Positions 14,293-21,244 of a stretch of 34,535 nucleotides of DNA are shown in pieces. How positions within the stretch are numbered: position 1 is the stretch's first letter; each line of letters starts with the position of its first letter. The stretch lies in assembly GCA_017459795.1 (NCBI GenBank), contig JAFUCG010000048.1:1-34535 (forward strand), given 5' to 3'. The stretch is from Erysipelotrichaceae bacterium (GTDB lineage: Bacteria; Bacillota_I; Bacilli_A; Erysipelotrichales; Erysipelotrichaceae). The notes below the pieces were generated by a model that was given only the letters and a program-made list of their open reading frames with translations, was not told the origin of the DNA and made no database searches. The translations under genes were made by a program, and so were the position numbers.

Positions 14293-15512
14293 TGAATAAC
14301 GGAAGAAATAATCACCAGACAAGAATCGTAATTATCGGAAGTCTGGTTCTGGCCATAATTCTTGTGGCTGGAACAATGTGGATGGGCGATCATGCCAGAA
14401 AAGACACCGAAGAGGCCGTCAGAGAAGTAAAACAGGACATGGAAAGCAGTAAGCCGATGGACCGCTTATTATGTGGCGATGTAGGCTTCGGTAAGACGGA
14501 AGTAGCCATGGTTGCGGCCTTTAAGGCCATTAATGACCTCAAGCAGGTTGCCTATTTATGTCCTACAACCATTCTTTCCCGCCAGCACTACAATACCTTT
14601 GTGGAAAGATTCAAGGATTTCCCGGTAAAGATCGCTCTTATCAACCGTTTCGTGGTGGAAAGTGAACAGAAGAGAATCTTACAGGAAGAGGAAGAGATAT
14701 ATCCAAGCGACATGACCGTCTTGATCGTTGATGATGATCCGGTTGCCTGCCAGCACGCTCAGCTGGTGCTGGAAAAAGCCGGCATTGCCTCAGAAATGGC
14801 AAGTTCTGGCAAACAGGCTATTAACATGGTTAAACTGCGTCATGCCCGAATGGAGCCATATAATCTGATTCTTGTGGACTGGAAAATGCCTGAAATGGAC
14901 GGTGTGGAAACCACAAGGCAGATACGTGAAGAAATTGGAAACGAATCCGCAATCATTATTTTGACTGCATACCGTTGGGATGATGTCTTAGAAGAAGCAC
15001 TTAATGCCGGCGTTGACAGTTTCCTACCAAAGCCGTTATTCGCAACAGCTGTTCTGGAAGAATTCGAGTCCGCATTGAAACGCAAGGACATTACCTCCCT
15101 GAAACAGCACGCTAAGGCTGATCTAACAGGAAGACACATTCTTCTGGCAGAAGACATTGATGTTAACGCTGAAATCATCAGAATGGTTCTGCAGATGAGA
15201 AAAATGGAAGTTGACAGAGCAGAGAACGGTAAAAAGGCAGTTGAATTATTCTCTGAACATCCTGAAGGCTACTATGATGCCATTCTGATGGACATGCGCA
15301 TGCCGGAAATGGATGGCTTAGAAGCAACCCGTACGATCCGTGCCATGGAACATAATGACGCTATGACTACTCCAATTATTGTCCTTACAGCTAATGCATT
15401 TGATGAAGATGTACAGCGCAGCATGCAGGCTGGTTTAAACGCTCATCTTTCAAAACCGGTACAGCCGGAACTGCTGTTTGAAACACTGGAAAGCTTAATT
15501 AAAAACAAGTAA
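14292..15512 (+). CDS. Chimeric hybrid-kinase remnant: membrane anchor, Mfd fragment, two receiver domains
   Basis: The 406-residue product has three parts. Residues 1-43 are a short basic N-terminus, one membrane span (about 11-29) and RKDTEEAV, which I recognise from the start of a hybrid sensor kinase family. Residues 44-132 are a copy of Mfd residues 599-687, including its Walker [10 protein letters not shown] (62-70). Residues 141-262 and 281-404 are two receiver domains. REC1 has acidic D147/D148, phosphoacceptor D196 in [11 protein letters not shown] and K247; REC2 has E287/D288, D334 and K388. The sensor, dimerisation/histidine and ATPase parts of the kinase are all absent. With one span and an inside N-terminus the receivers would end up outside the cell, so the full-length product is probably not a working regulator. 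An internal ATG at 14712 (M141) could give a soluble two-receiver protein. It follows the HTH gene with a TAATG overlap. Confidence 0.8.
   Translation: MNNGRNNHQTRIVIIGSLVLAIILVAGTMWMGDHARKDTEEAVREVKQDMESSKPMDRLLCGDVGFGKTEVAMVAAFKAINDLKQVAYLCPTTILSRQHYNTFVERFKDFPVKIALINRFVVESEQKRILQEEEEIYPSDMTVLIVDDDPVACQHAQLVLEKAGIASEMASSGKQAINMVKLRHARMEPYNLILVDWKMPEMDGVETTRQIREEIGNESAIIILTAYRWDDVLEEALNAGVDSFLPKPLFATAVLEEFESALKRKDITSLKQHAKADLTGRHILLAEDIDVNAEIIRMVLQMRKMEVDRAENGKKAVELFSEHPEGYYDAILMDMRMPEMDGLEATRTIRAMEHNDAMTTPIIVLTANAFDEDVQRSMQAGLNAHLSKPVQPELLFETLESLIKNK
14419..14688 (+). repeat. 270-bp inverted copy of an internal mfd segment
   Basis: Bases 14419-14688 equal the reverse complement of 18564-18833 at 266 of 270 positions, with no gaps. 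The differences are at 14480, 14486 and 14489 (all synonymous) and 14617 (Gly codon in mfd, Asp codon here). Similarity stops abruptly at both ends except for five more matching bases on the left (14413-14417). I see no target-site duplication, terminal inverted repeat or transposase. Confidence 0.95.
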
Positions 15513-15521
15513 AACACGATT

Positions 15522-15552
15522 AAAGGTCGCCCAATGAAGCGGCCTTTTATCT
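15522..15552 (+). terminator. Intrinsic terminator after the chimeric gene
   Basis: AAAGGTCGC (15522-15530) pairs with GCGGCCTTT (15539-15547, one G-U pair) followed by TTAT. The unit 14053-15512 therefore still has a complete end. Confidence 0.75.
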
Positions 15553-15573
15553 ACTGAAATGAAAGATCACGTG

Positions 15574-15606
15574 TATAAAAAAGCACCGGATGTAATACCC
15601 GATGCT
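15574..15606 (-). terminator. Intrinsic terminator after the AcpS-like gene
   Basis: On the minus strand AGCATCGG (15599-15606) pairs with CCGGTGCT (15582-15589, one G-U pair), followed by seven T. It ends the minus-strand unit before the convergent chimeric gene. Confidence 0.85.
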
Positions 15607-15618
15607 GTCTTAAACATA

Positions 15619-15993
15619 TTATTCGCCCTGAGCGATAACAATTGCGCTGGCAATGTCACCTTCAGTTGTAATTGATACTCTGAAATCAGTAACGCCTGTT
15701 CCTTTCAACAGCTTCTTCAGATTGCCGTTAATGTTGACATATGGTGCACCATCTTCATATTCAAGAACTTCAATGTCATTCTTCTCAAGTTTTCCATCAA
15801 TGAGATGATCAACTGACTTCCAGACTGCACTCTTGGCTGCATATATGCCAGCGAAAAAATCAATTCTGTCACTCTGCTCATCAGCGAGTGCTTCTTCTGC
15901 ATCTGTAAAAATGTCCTTAGCGTATTCAGGGTTATCTAAAAAGCGCTCTACTACACTTATTGTTACTGAATCAATACCTACTCCGAAAATCAT
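15619..15993 (-). CDS. acpS: AcpS-like 4'-phosphopantetheinyl transferase with altered active-site motifs
   Basis: The 124-residue protein aligns by eye with holo-ACP synthase: GVGIDSV at the start (D8, the metal-binding aspartate), FTDAEEA, FFAGIYAAKSAVWKS and the closing strand VSITTEGDIASAIVIAQ. AcpS transfers phosphopantetheine from CoA to acyl carrier protein. Two conserved spots deviate: the usual AAKEA reads AAKSA (S55 in place of the metal-binding glutamate) and the usual SxSHE reads SITTE (T110 in place of histidine). The fold is complete, so it may be a diverged but working enzyme or one with a changed role. AAGGAG precedes the ATG. It follows the signal peptidase gene by 59 bp. Confidence 0.8.
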   Translation of the reverse strand: MIFGVGIDSVTISVVERFLDNPEYAKDIFTDAEEALADEQSDRIDFFAGIYAAKSAVWKSVDHLIDGKLEKNDIEVLEYEDGAPYVNINGNLKKLLKGTGVTDFRVSITTEGDIASAIVIAQGE

Positions 15994-16052
15994 ATTATAT
16001 ATCTCCTTTTTTTATATTATATAGTTTACTAAATATTCAGCTTATTTTGAAC

Positions 16053-16535
16053 TCATTTATTCTTTTTCTTTTCCATTAATACAGCCATTTCAATTAAAAC
16101 AATACCAACCAGCAGTCCGGATATCAGAAATATTTTCCCATTAATAGTTGTTAATGAAGCAAGAACGAATCCGATCATCGGAATATGAAAGGCAACCTTT
16201 CCAATGTAGAAGAGCCAGGAAACAGGAATGATGTCTTCCTTTTCATTGGCATCTCCCTTGGTAATGAACTGACGCTTTGTGGCATCAATTTCTATTACTC
16301 TGTGCGTTGTAGGAACAGTTGACTCTCTGTTGGCATAGAAAGTAATTATGTCTCCGGTCTTTATGTTTTCCGGCTTTTCATTACTTACATAAATGATACT
16401 GCCAACCGGCAATGTAGGTTCCATGCTGCCGGACTGTATGACATATTTATCAAACGGTAATATTAGTAAAATCGAAATAATAATTATTATGCCGATTACT
16501 ATCATTCCCAGAAATCTCATTATTTTAGCCAACAT
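16053..16535 (-). CDS. Signal peptidase I, ER/SipW type
   Basis: The 160-residue protein has an N-terminal span (about residues 8-27), the catalytic SGSMEPTLPVGS (S37), THRVI with H78 in place of the bacterial lysine, then KGDANEKED, and a second span near the C-terminus. The Ser-His dyad and the two flanking spans are those of the SipW/archaeal/ER branch, which processes TasA-like or other special secreted proteins in Gram-positives. No such substrate gene is in view. AGGAGA precedes the ATG. A terminator separates it from divIC upstream. Confidence 0.88.
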   Translation of the reverse strand: MLAKIMRFLGMIVIGIIIIISILLILPFDKYVIQSGSMEPTLPVGSIIYVSNEKPENIKTGDIITFYANRESTVPTTHRVIEIDATKRQFITKGDANEKEDIIPVSWLFYIGKVAFHIPMIGFVLASLTTINGKIFLISGLLVGIVLIEMAVLMEKKKNK

Positions 16536-16550
16536 ATATCTCTCCTATAT

Positions 16551-16575
16551 CAAAAACAGGTTTTTAAGCCTGTTT
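16551..16575 (-). terminator. Intrinsic terminator after divIC
   Basis: On the minus strand AAACAGG (16569-16575) pairs with CCTGTTT (16554-16560), followed by TTTTTG. The stem touches the divIC stop codon. Confidence 0.75.
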
Positions 16576-16888
16576 AATTACCTGGAAGTCTGTAAATCTC
16601 TTCGCCTTCCTGAACCAGCAGGAATTCACCTCTGGCCCATGATTTGACATATTCGTCATCCATAAGTCTTTCCTTCTGCAGTAACAGGTGTTCCTGTTCT
16701 TCCTGCAGTTCTGCCAGTTCCTTCTTGGCATCGTTAATGTCTGCCAGTAAGGTGAAGGTGGTGCCTACTTCTTTGGAAATCTGCCATACGAAATATATGA
16801 TTCCCCAGATCATGGCAATACAAAGGATTCCCACGACAACGGAATTCAACGGTTTCTTTTTCTTCTTATTAACCTTTTTTTCGCTCAT
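16574..16888 (-). CDS. divIC: Septum formation initiator DivIC/FtsL-like
   Basis: The 104-residue protein has a very basic cytoplasmic N-terminus (KKVNKKKKK), one membrane span (about residues 18-37) and an extracellular coiled coil (about 48-78, ELAELQEEQEHLLLQKERL) followed by a DDEYVKSWARGEFLL motif typical of DivIC. It would work in the divisome with FtsL and DivIB. Its location after rqcP matches the Bacillus gene order, which supports DivIC over FtsL. Confidence 0.88.
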   Translation of the reverse strand: MSEKKVNKKKKKPLNSVVVGILCIAMIWGIIYFVWQISKEVGTTFTLLADINDAKKELAELQEEQEHLLLQKERLMDDEYVKSWARGEFLLVQEGEEIYRLPGN

Positions 16889-16948
16889 TTCTTTTCCACC
16901 CCATCGGTAATTTTAATCATATACAAAATATTGTGAAATTTCAACTCT

Positions 16949-17221
16949 CTATATTTCACCTGACTCTTCAACGATCCTCTCTTCAATGACTTCATACATT
17001 GTGTCGGCTTCATTCTTCTTAACAACATCCTTAACTTCCATTACTCTTACAACCAGACAACGGCTGCCGAAAGTAACCTCAATCACATCACCGGGCTTTA
17101 TGTCCGTTGATGGCTTGGCAACTCTCCCGTTAACAACAACTCTCTGATTGGCTGCCAGTTCCTTGGAAACGGTTCTTCTTTTCAGTATTCTGGCAACCTT
17201 TAAGTATTTATCCAATCTCAT
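16949..17221 (-). CDS. rqcP: S4-domain protein RqcP (YabO)
   Basis: The 90-residue protein is almost wholly an S4 RNA-binding domain (MRLDKYLKVARILKRRTVSK, then VVVNGRVAKPSTDIKPGD). This small Hsp15/YabO type corresponds to RqcP, which helps RqcH add alanine tails to peptides stuck on large ribosomal subunits. Its start overlaps the mfd stop (ATGA), and it precedes divIC as in Bacillus. The C-terminal charged tail is slightly longer than usual. Confidence 0.9.
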   Translation of the reverse strand: MRLDKYLKVARILKRRTVSKELAANQRVVVNGRVAKPSTDIKPGDVIEVTFGSRCLVVRVMEVKDVVKKNEADTMYEVIEERIVEESGEI

Positions 17222-20200
17222 TTTCTTTCACCCATTCTCTCAACTATTTCCATGGCCTTGGTAAGATACTGCAGCCAGTTCTTTCGCTTAAGGAATATTA
17301 ACGCTATCTTATTATGATTATAACGCAGTTTTATGTCTGATGAGAGATTCATGATTTCCTCAAACAGCTTGACCCCGTCAACGTTCTGACTGAATTCTTC
17401 AGACAGAACCAGTCTGGATTCCTTTTCCAGTTCGTCAAAACGGTCAAAACAGTAATTATTCATCATGACTTCAACCCGTTTCTTTTCAAACAGCAGCTTT
17501 ACGGCGTTAGGCAGTTTACCGTAACGGTCCGTTATCTCTTCTTCAAGATCATTTAACTGCTTAATGGTTTTTAACTTATCAATGCGCTGATACAGGGTTA
17601 TCTTTTCATAATCCTGTGGGGCAAAGTTCTCTGGAATGTAGCCGTCTACGCCATCGATCTTCTTCTGAACAAGCTCTTCATGGGGAACATAGATGCCCTT
17701 TTTTTCATTCAATGCATCCTGTAACATTTCCAGATACATGTCCATGCCTACGGTATTAATGAAACCTGCCTGTTTCTCACCTAATAAGTCTCCCGCTCCT
17801 CTGATCGTCAGATCTCGCATGGCGATCTTATAGCCGGAACCTAATTCAGTAAAGTCCTTAATGGCCTGTAGTCTCTTGGTAGCTACTTCTGACAACTGTC
17901 TTTGCGGGTCATGCATCAGATAGGCATAGGCGATCCTGTCACTTCTGCCTACTCGGCCTCTGATCTGATATAACTGTGATAAACCGAATGTATCGGCCTT
18001 ATCGATGATGATCGTATTGGCGTTGGAAATGTCGATGCCTGTTTCAATGATGGTGGTACATACCAATACATCATAGTCACCGTTAATGAAGTGATACATG
18101 ACCTCTTCTATTTCTTCCCTGTTCATTTGCCCGTGGGCAACCCCTACTCTGGCATCCGGCAGTTCTATTTCCAGCTTAGCTGCCAGTTCATATATTGAAG
18201 TAGTGTTGTTATGGAGGTAGAATACCTGACCCTTTCTGGCCAGCTCTCTTTGGATGACTTCCTTTATGAGATACTCATTCTTTTCAACAACATAGGTCTG
18301 AATCGGCATTCTGTTCATTGGCGGGGTATCCAGTTGTGATAATGACATTACCCCGATTAGTGACATCTGAAGAGTTCTTGGAATAGGTGTAGCTGATAAG
18401 GACAGTACATCTATGGTTCTCTTTAATTCCTTGATCTTTTCCTTGGCCTGTACGCCAAAACGCTGCTCTTCATCTATTATTAATAAGCCCAAATCTTCAA
18501 ACTTTACATCTTCACTTAATAATCTGTGTGTACCAATGAGAATATCTATTTTCCCTTCCTTAACTTCCTGTAAGATTCTCTTCTGTTCACTTTCCACCAC
18601 GAAACGGTTGATAAGAGCGATCTTTACCGGGAAACCCTTGAATCTTTCCACAAAGGTATTGTAGTGCTGGCGGGAAAGAATGGTTGTAGGACATAAATAG
18701 GCAACCTGCTTGAGGTCATTAATGGCCTTAAAGGCCGCAACCATGGCTACTTCCGTCTTACCAAAACCTACGTCGCCACATAATAAGCGGTCCATCGGCT
18801 TACTGCTTTCCATGTCCTGTTTTACTTCTCTGATGGCCTTCTTCTGGTCTCTGGTGAGTTCATATTCAAAGTTCTTCTCAAACTCCTTCATTCTTTCGTC
18901 ATCTTTTGAGAAGGCAAAACCAATGTTCTTTTCGCGGTCAGAATATAGCTGGACCAGTCTGGCTGCGATGTTTTCCACATCTTCCTTCAGCTTTTCCTTG
19001 GTCTTGTTCCAGACATTGGAACCAATCTTATTTAATCTGATGCCAACTCCTTCGGAACCGACATACTTTCTGACAAGCTTGAACTGTTCCAGTGGTACCA
19101 GTAATTCATCGTCGTCCTTATACAGTATTCTCAGATAGTCACGGTGGTGTCCCCTGATTTCTCTGGTTACGATGCCCTGATATCTGCCAATGCCATATTG
19201 ATTATGAACAACATAATCTCCCTCATTAAGATCCTGATAGTCATCCAGCTGAATGGCTTCATTGAACTTACGGGAATAACGGCCCTTCTTAATGTTTACG
19301 CCAAACAGTTCTCTGGCAGTCAATACTATTACATCATCAAAACTGAAGCCTTCTTCAAAGAGTTCAGGCATGAATGTAACAACATCCTTAGCGATGATCT
19401 CACGGTTGTACATCTCTTCTGTGATCATCTTCTGGTTGTTCTCATTAAGAGCCAGTACAACTTTTCTGATCTTGGTATATCTGAGTATTTCATCAACTAA
19501 CTTGGCAATTGGCAAATTAGGGAAATACATTGGCTTAATGCCACTGGTGATCGGATGCTTGTAGTCTGAGAATAAGCCGATGTTATAAACATCATGACTG
19601 TCTATGATGCGGTGATAGTCGCCATAGACGCTGTAGTAACATAAACCATTACCTGCTTCAAAGGTTTCTCTGATGAAATCGGTTGTTTCTTCAGTGAGCT
19701 GAGTTACATTCTGTTCTATTTCACTGCCGGTAGATAGGATGATGTCTGGTTCATCAATGTAATCAAGGAAGTTACTTGTTTCATTGAAGAAGCATCTGTA
19801 ACGGTAGAGATAATGTTCAAAAATGTGGTTTTTGAGATAATCTATGTCTCTTTCCACATTGCCTCTTAATTCATCAGGATAGTCACATCTCTTCAGATCT
19901 CTTTCCAGTTGTGTTCTGATTTTCTTTTCAACTTCCTCAAAGTCTTCGCTGTAAATGAGGATACTGGCAGGAACCAGTTCAACACTGTCTACCTTTTTAA
20001 TCGTTCGCTGATCAGACAGATTAAAGAATCTGATACTGTCGATCTCATCATCAAAGAATTCTATTCTGACCGGATCATTCTCCTGAATGGTAAATACATC
20101 TATTACATCACCACGGCTGCTGAAAGTAAGCGGCTGGTCTACTCTGTTGGTATAACGGTAGCCGCTTTCGATTAACAGGTTACGCAGTTCAGACATGCTG

Positions 20201-20625
20201 ACGGTATTGCCAACCTGCAGTTTTATGATGTGCTTTTTAAATACGTTAACATCCGGCAGGTATCTTATTAAAGCTGCCGGGTGGGTTATGATTACCTTTG
20301 GATCATCGTGGAAACAAAGCTGTGCTAAAGTTTCCATCTGCCCTGCATACATGGTTGGAGTTGAGGCTATGGCCTCTACTCTTAATGATTCTTCCACGCT
20401 GAAAAGCAGCACATCGTTCTCTAACAGGGGGGTCAGCTTCCTGTATAACTGCTGTGCTGTATATAAGTTGTTCTTTACGATGACCATCATTCGTGGATCC
20501 TGTTTGAATGAGGCCGCAACCGTAAGCGTTTCTGCTGTTGGTGTTAGAGCGGATAATCCCGGTTCCCTGTTTGTAAGGGCCCATACAGCTTCATCCCGCT
20601 GTAGCACTTTCCATAAATCAATCAT
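17218..20625 (-). CDS. mfd: Transcription-repair coupling factor Mfd
   Basis: This full-length 1135-residue protein removes RNA polymerase stalled at DNA damage and recruits UvrA. Domains in order: UvrB-like N-terminus (about 1-340), RNA-polymerase-interacting domain with GDYVVHNQYGIGRYQGI (about 470-540), SF2 translocase with Walker [10 protein letters not shown] (617-625), DEEQ (718-721), the helicase C part with GRVGRSDR, and the C-terminal TRCF domain. It overlaps pth and rqcP by four bases each. Codons 599-687 are the source or sister of the segment in the chimeric gene at 14419-14688. At the one amino-acid difference this Mfd has Gly (RFKGFP), where the chimera has Asp. Confidence 0.97.
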   Translation of the reverse strand: MIDLWKVLQRDEAVWALTNREPGLSALTPTAETLTVAASFKQDPRMMVIVKNNLYTAQQLYRKLTPLLENDVLLFSVEESLRVEAIASTPTMYAGQMETLAQLCFHDDPKVIITHPAALIRYLPDVNVFKKHIIKLQVGNTVSMSELRNLLIESGYRYTNRVDQPLTFSSRGDVIDVFTIQENDPVRIEFFDDEIDSIRFFNLSDQRTIKKVDSVELVPASILIYSEDFEEVEKKIRTQLERDLKRCDYPDELRGNVERDIDYLKNHIFEHYLYRYRCFFNETSNFLDYIDEPDIILSTGSEIEQNVTQLTEETTDFIRETFEAGNGLCYYSVYGDYHRIIDSHDVYNIGLFSDYKHPITSGIKPMYFPNLPIAKLVDEILRYTKIRKVVLALNENNQKMITEEMYNREIIAKDVVTFMPELFEEGFSFDDVIVLTARELFGVNIKKGRYSRKFNEAIQLDDYQDLNEGDYVVHNQYGIGRYQGIVTREIRGHHRDYLRILYKDDDELLVPLEQFKLVRKYVGSEGVGIRLNKIGSNVWNKTKEKLKEDVENIAARLVQLYSDREKNIGFAFSKDDERMKEFEKNFEYELTRDQKKAIREVKQDMESSKPMDRLLCGDVGFGKTEVAMVAAFKAINDLKQVAYLCPTTILSRQHYNTFVERFKGFPVKIALINRFVVESEQKRILQEVKEGKIDILIGTHRLLSEDVKFEDLGLLIIDEEQRFGVQAKEKIKELKRTIDVLSLSATPIPRTLQMSLIGVMSLSQLDTPPMNRMPIQTYVVEKNEYLIKEVIQRELARKGQVFYLHNNTTSIYELAAKLEIELPDARVGVAHGQMNREEIEEVMYHFINGDYDVLVCTTIIETGIDISNANTIIIDKADTFGLSQLYQIRGRVGRSDRIAYAYLMHDPQRQLSEVATKRLQAIKDFTELGSGYKIAMRDLTIRGAGDLLGEKQAGFINTVGMDMYLEMLQDALNEKKGIYVPHEELVQKKIDGVDGYIPENFAPQDYEKITLYQRIDKLKTIKQLNDLEEEITDRYGKLPNAVKLLFEKKRVEVMMNNYCFDRFDELEKESRLVLSEEFSQNVDGVKLFEEIMNLSSDIKLRYNHNKIALIFLKRKNWLQYLTKAMEIVERMGERK
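18564..18833 (-). repeat. mfd segment also present in the chimeric gene
   Basis: This internal part of mfd codes for residues 599-687 (end of the helicase entry helix, motif I and Ia) and matches 14419-14688 at 266 of 270 bases in opposite orientation. The mfd gene around it is intact, so the segment was copied, not moved. Confidence 0.95.
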
Positions 20626-21191
20626 TTTTCTCCTCGGTTGTATTTATTCATAACAGACTGGAACGGTTCTGTCATGTACTCCTTTCCGGCTTGTGCTGCT
20701 CTTGAGATGGCTTCAAGCCAGGCTTTCTTTTCCTCGCCACCGCTTGTCCCCAAGACAAAGTCAATGGTGTCATGCTTGTTTTCACTGCCAATGCCGACTC
20801 TGATACGGCAGAAGCTGTCAGTTCCAAGATGAGCAATGATGCTCTTGATGCCATTATGACCACCGGCGCTTCCCTTTTCTCTTAATCTGATCTTACCGGC
20901 CGGTAAGTCCAGATCATCATAGATGACAAGCACATCCTTTGTCGGATCAAGGTGGTAATATCTGACGGCCTTGCCAACTGCCTCACCTGAATTGTTCATG
21001 TATGTCTGAGGTTTCATTAATACGATCTGTTCACCTCTGACATTAACCTTTTCTGTTAAGGCATTGAAGGTCTTCTTCTTTATTGATACATTGAGCAAGG
21101 AGGCTAATTCATCCATGGCTAAAAAACCAGTGTTATGTCTGGTATGTTCATATTCCTTGCCTGGATTTCCTAAACCTACTATTAACTTCAT
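20622..21191 (-). CDS. pth: Peptidyl-tRNA hydrolase
   Basis: The 189-residue enzyme has all family motifs: VGLGNPGKEYEHTRHNTGF (catalytic His in TRHN), KPQTYMNNSG, and YDDLDLPAGKIRLREKGSAG with GGHNG. It frees tRNA from prematurely released peptidyl-tRNA in the cytoplasm. It lies upstream of mfd with a 4-base overlap, as in many Firmicutes. GGGAG precedes its start. Confidence 0.96.
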   Translation of the reverse strand: MKLIVGLGNPGKEYEHTRHNTGFLAMDELASLLNVSIKKKTFNALTEKVNVRGEQIVLMKPQTYMNNSGEAVGKAVRYYHLDPTKDVLVIYDDLDLPAGKIRLREKGSAGGHNGIKSIIAHLGTDSFCRIRVGIGSENKHDTIDFVLGTSGGEEKKAWLEAISRAAQAGKEYMTEPFQSVMNKYNRGEK

Positions 21192-21244
21192 TTTCTCTCA
21201 CTCCCGTGCCCTACTATTTTACACTATTTATTCCTAGTTACAAT

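Noticed and set aside
14419-14688. The mfd copy as a mobile element
   Set aside because: There are no terminal inverted repeats, target-site duplication or transposase, and its ends lie in the middle of the mfd helicase domain.
15619-15993. AcpS-like gene as a pseudogene
   Set aside because: The frame is complete, has a good ribosome binding site and keeps the rest of the fold; altered motifs alone do not show decay.
19144-20653. Several open frames opposite mfd
   Set aside because: They lie wholly within or opposite an intact, highly conserved gene and lack start signals.
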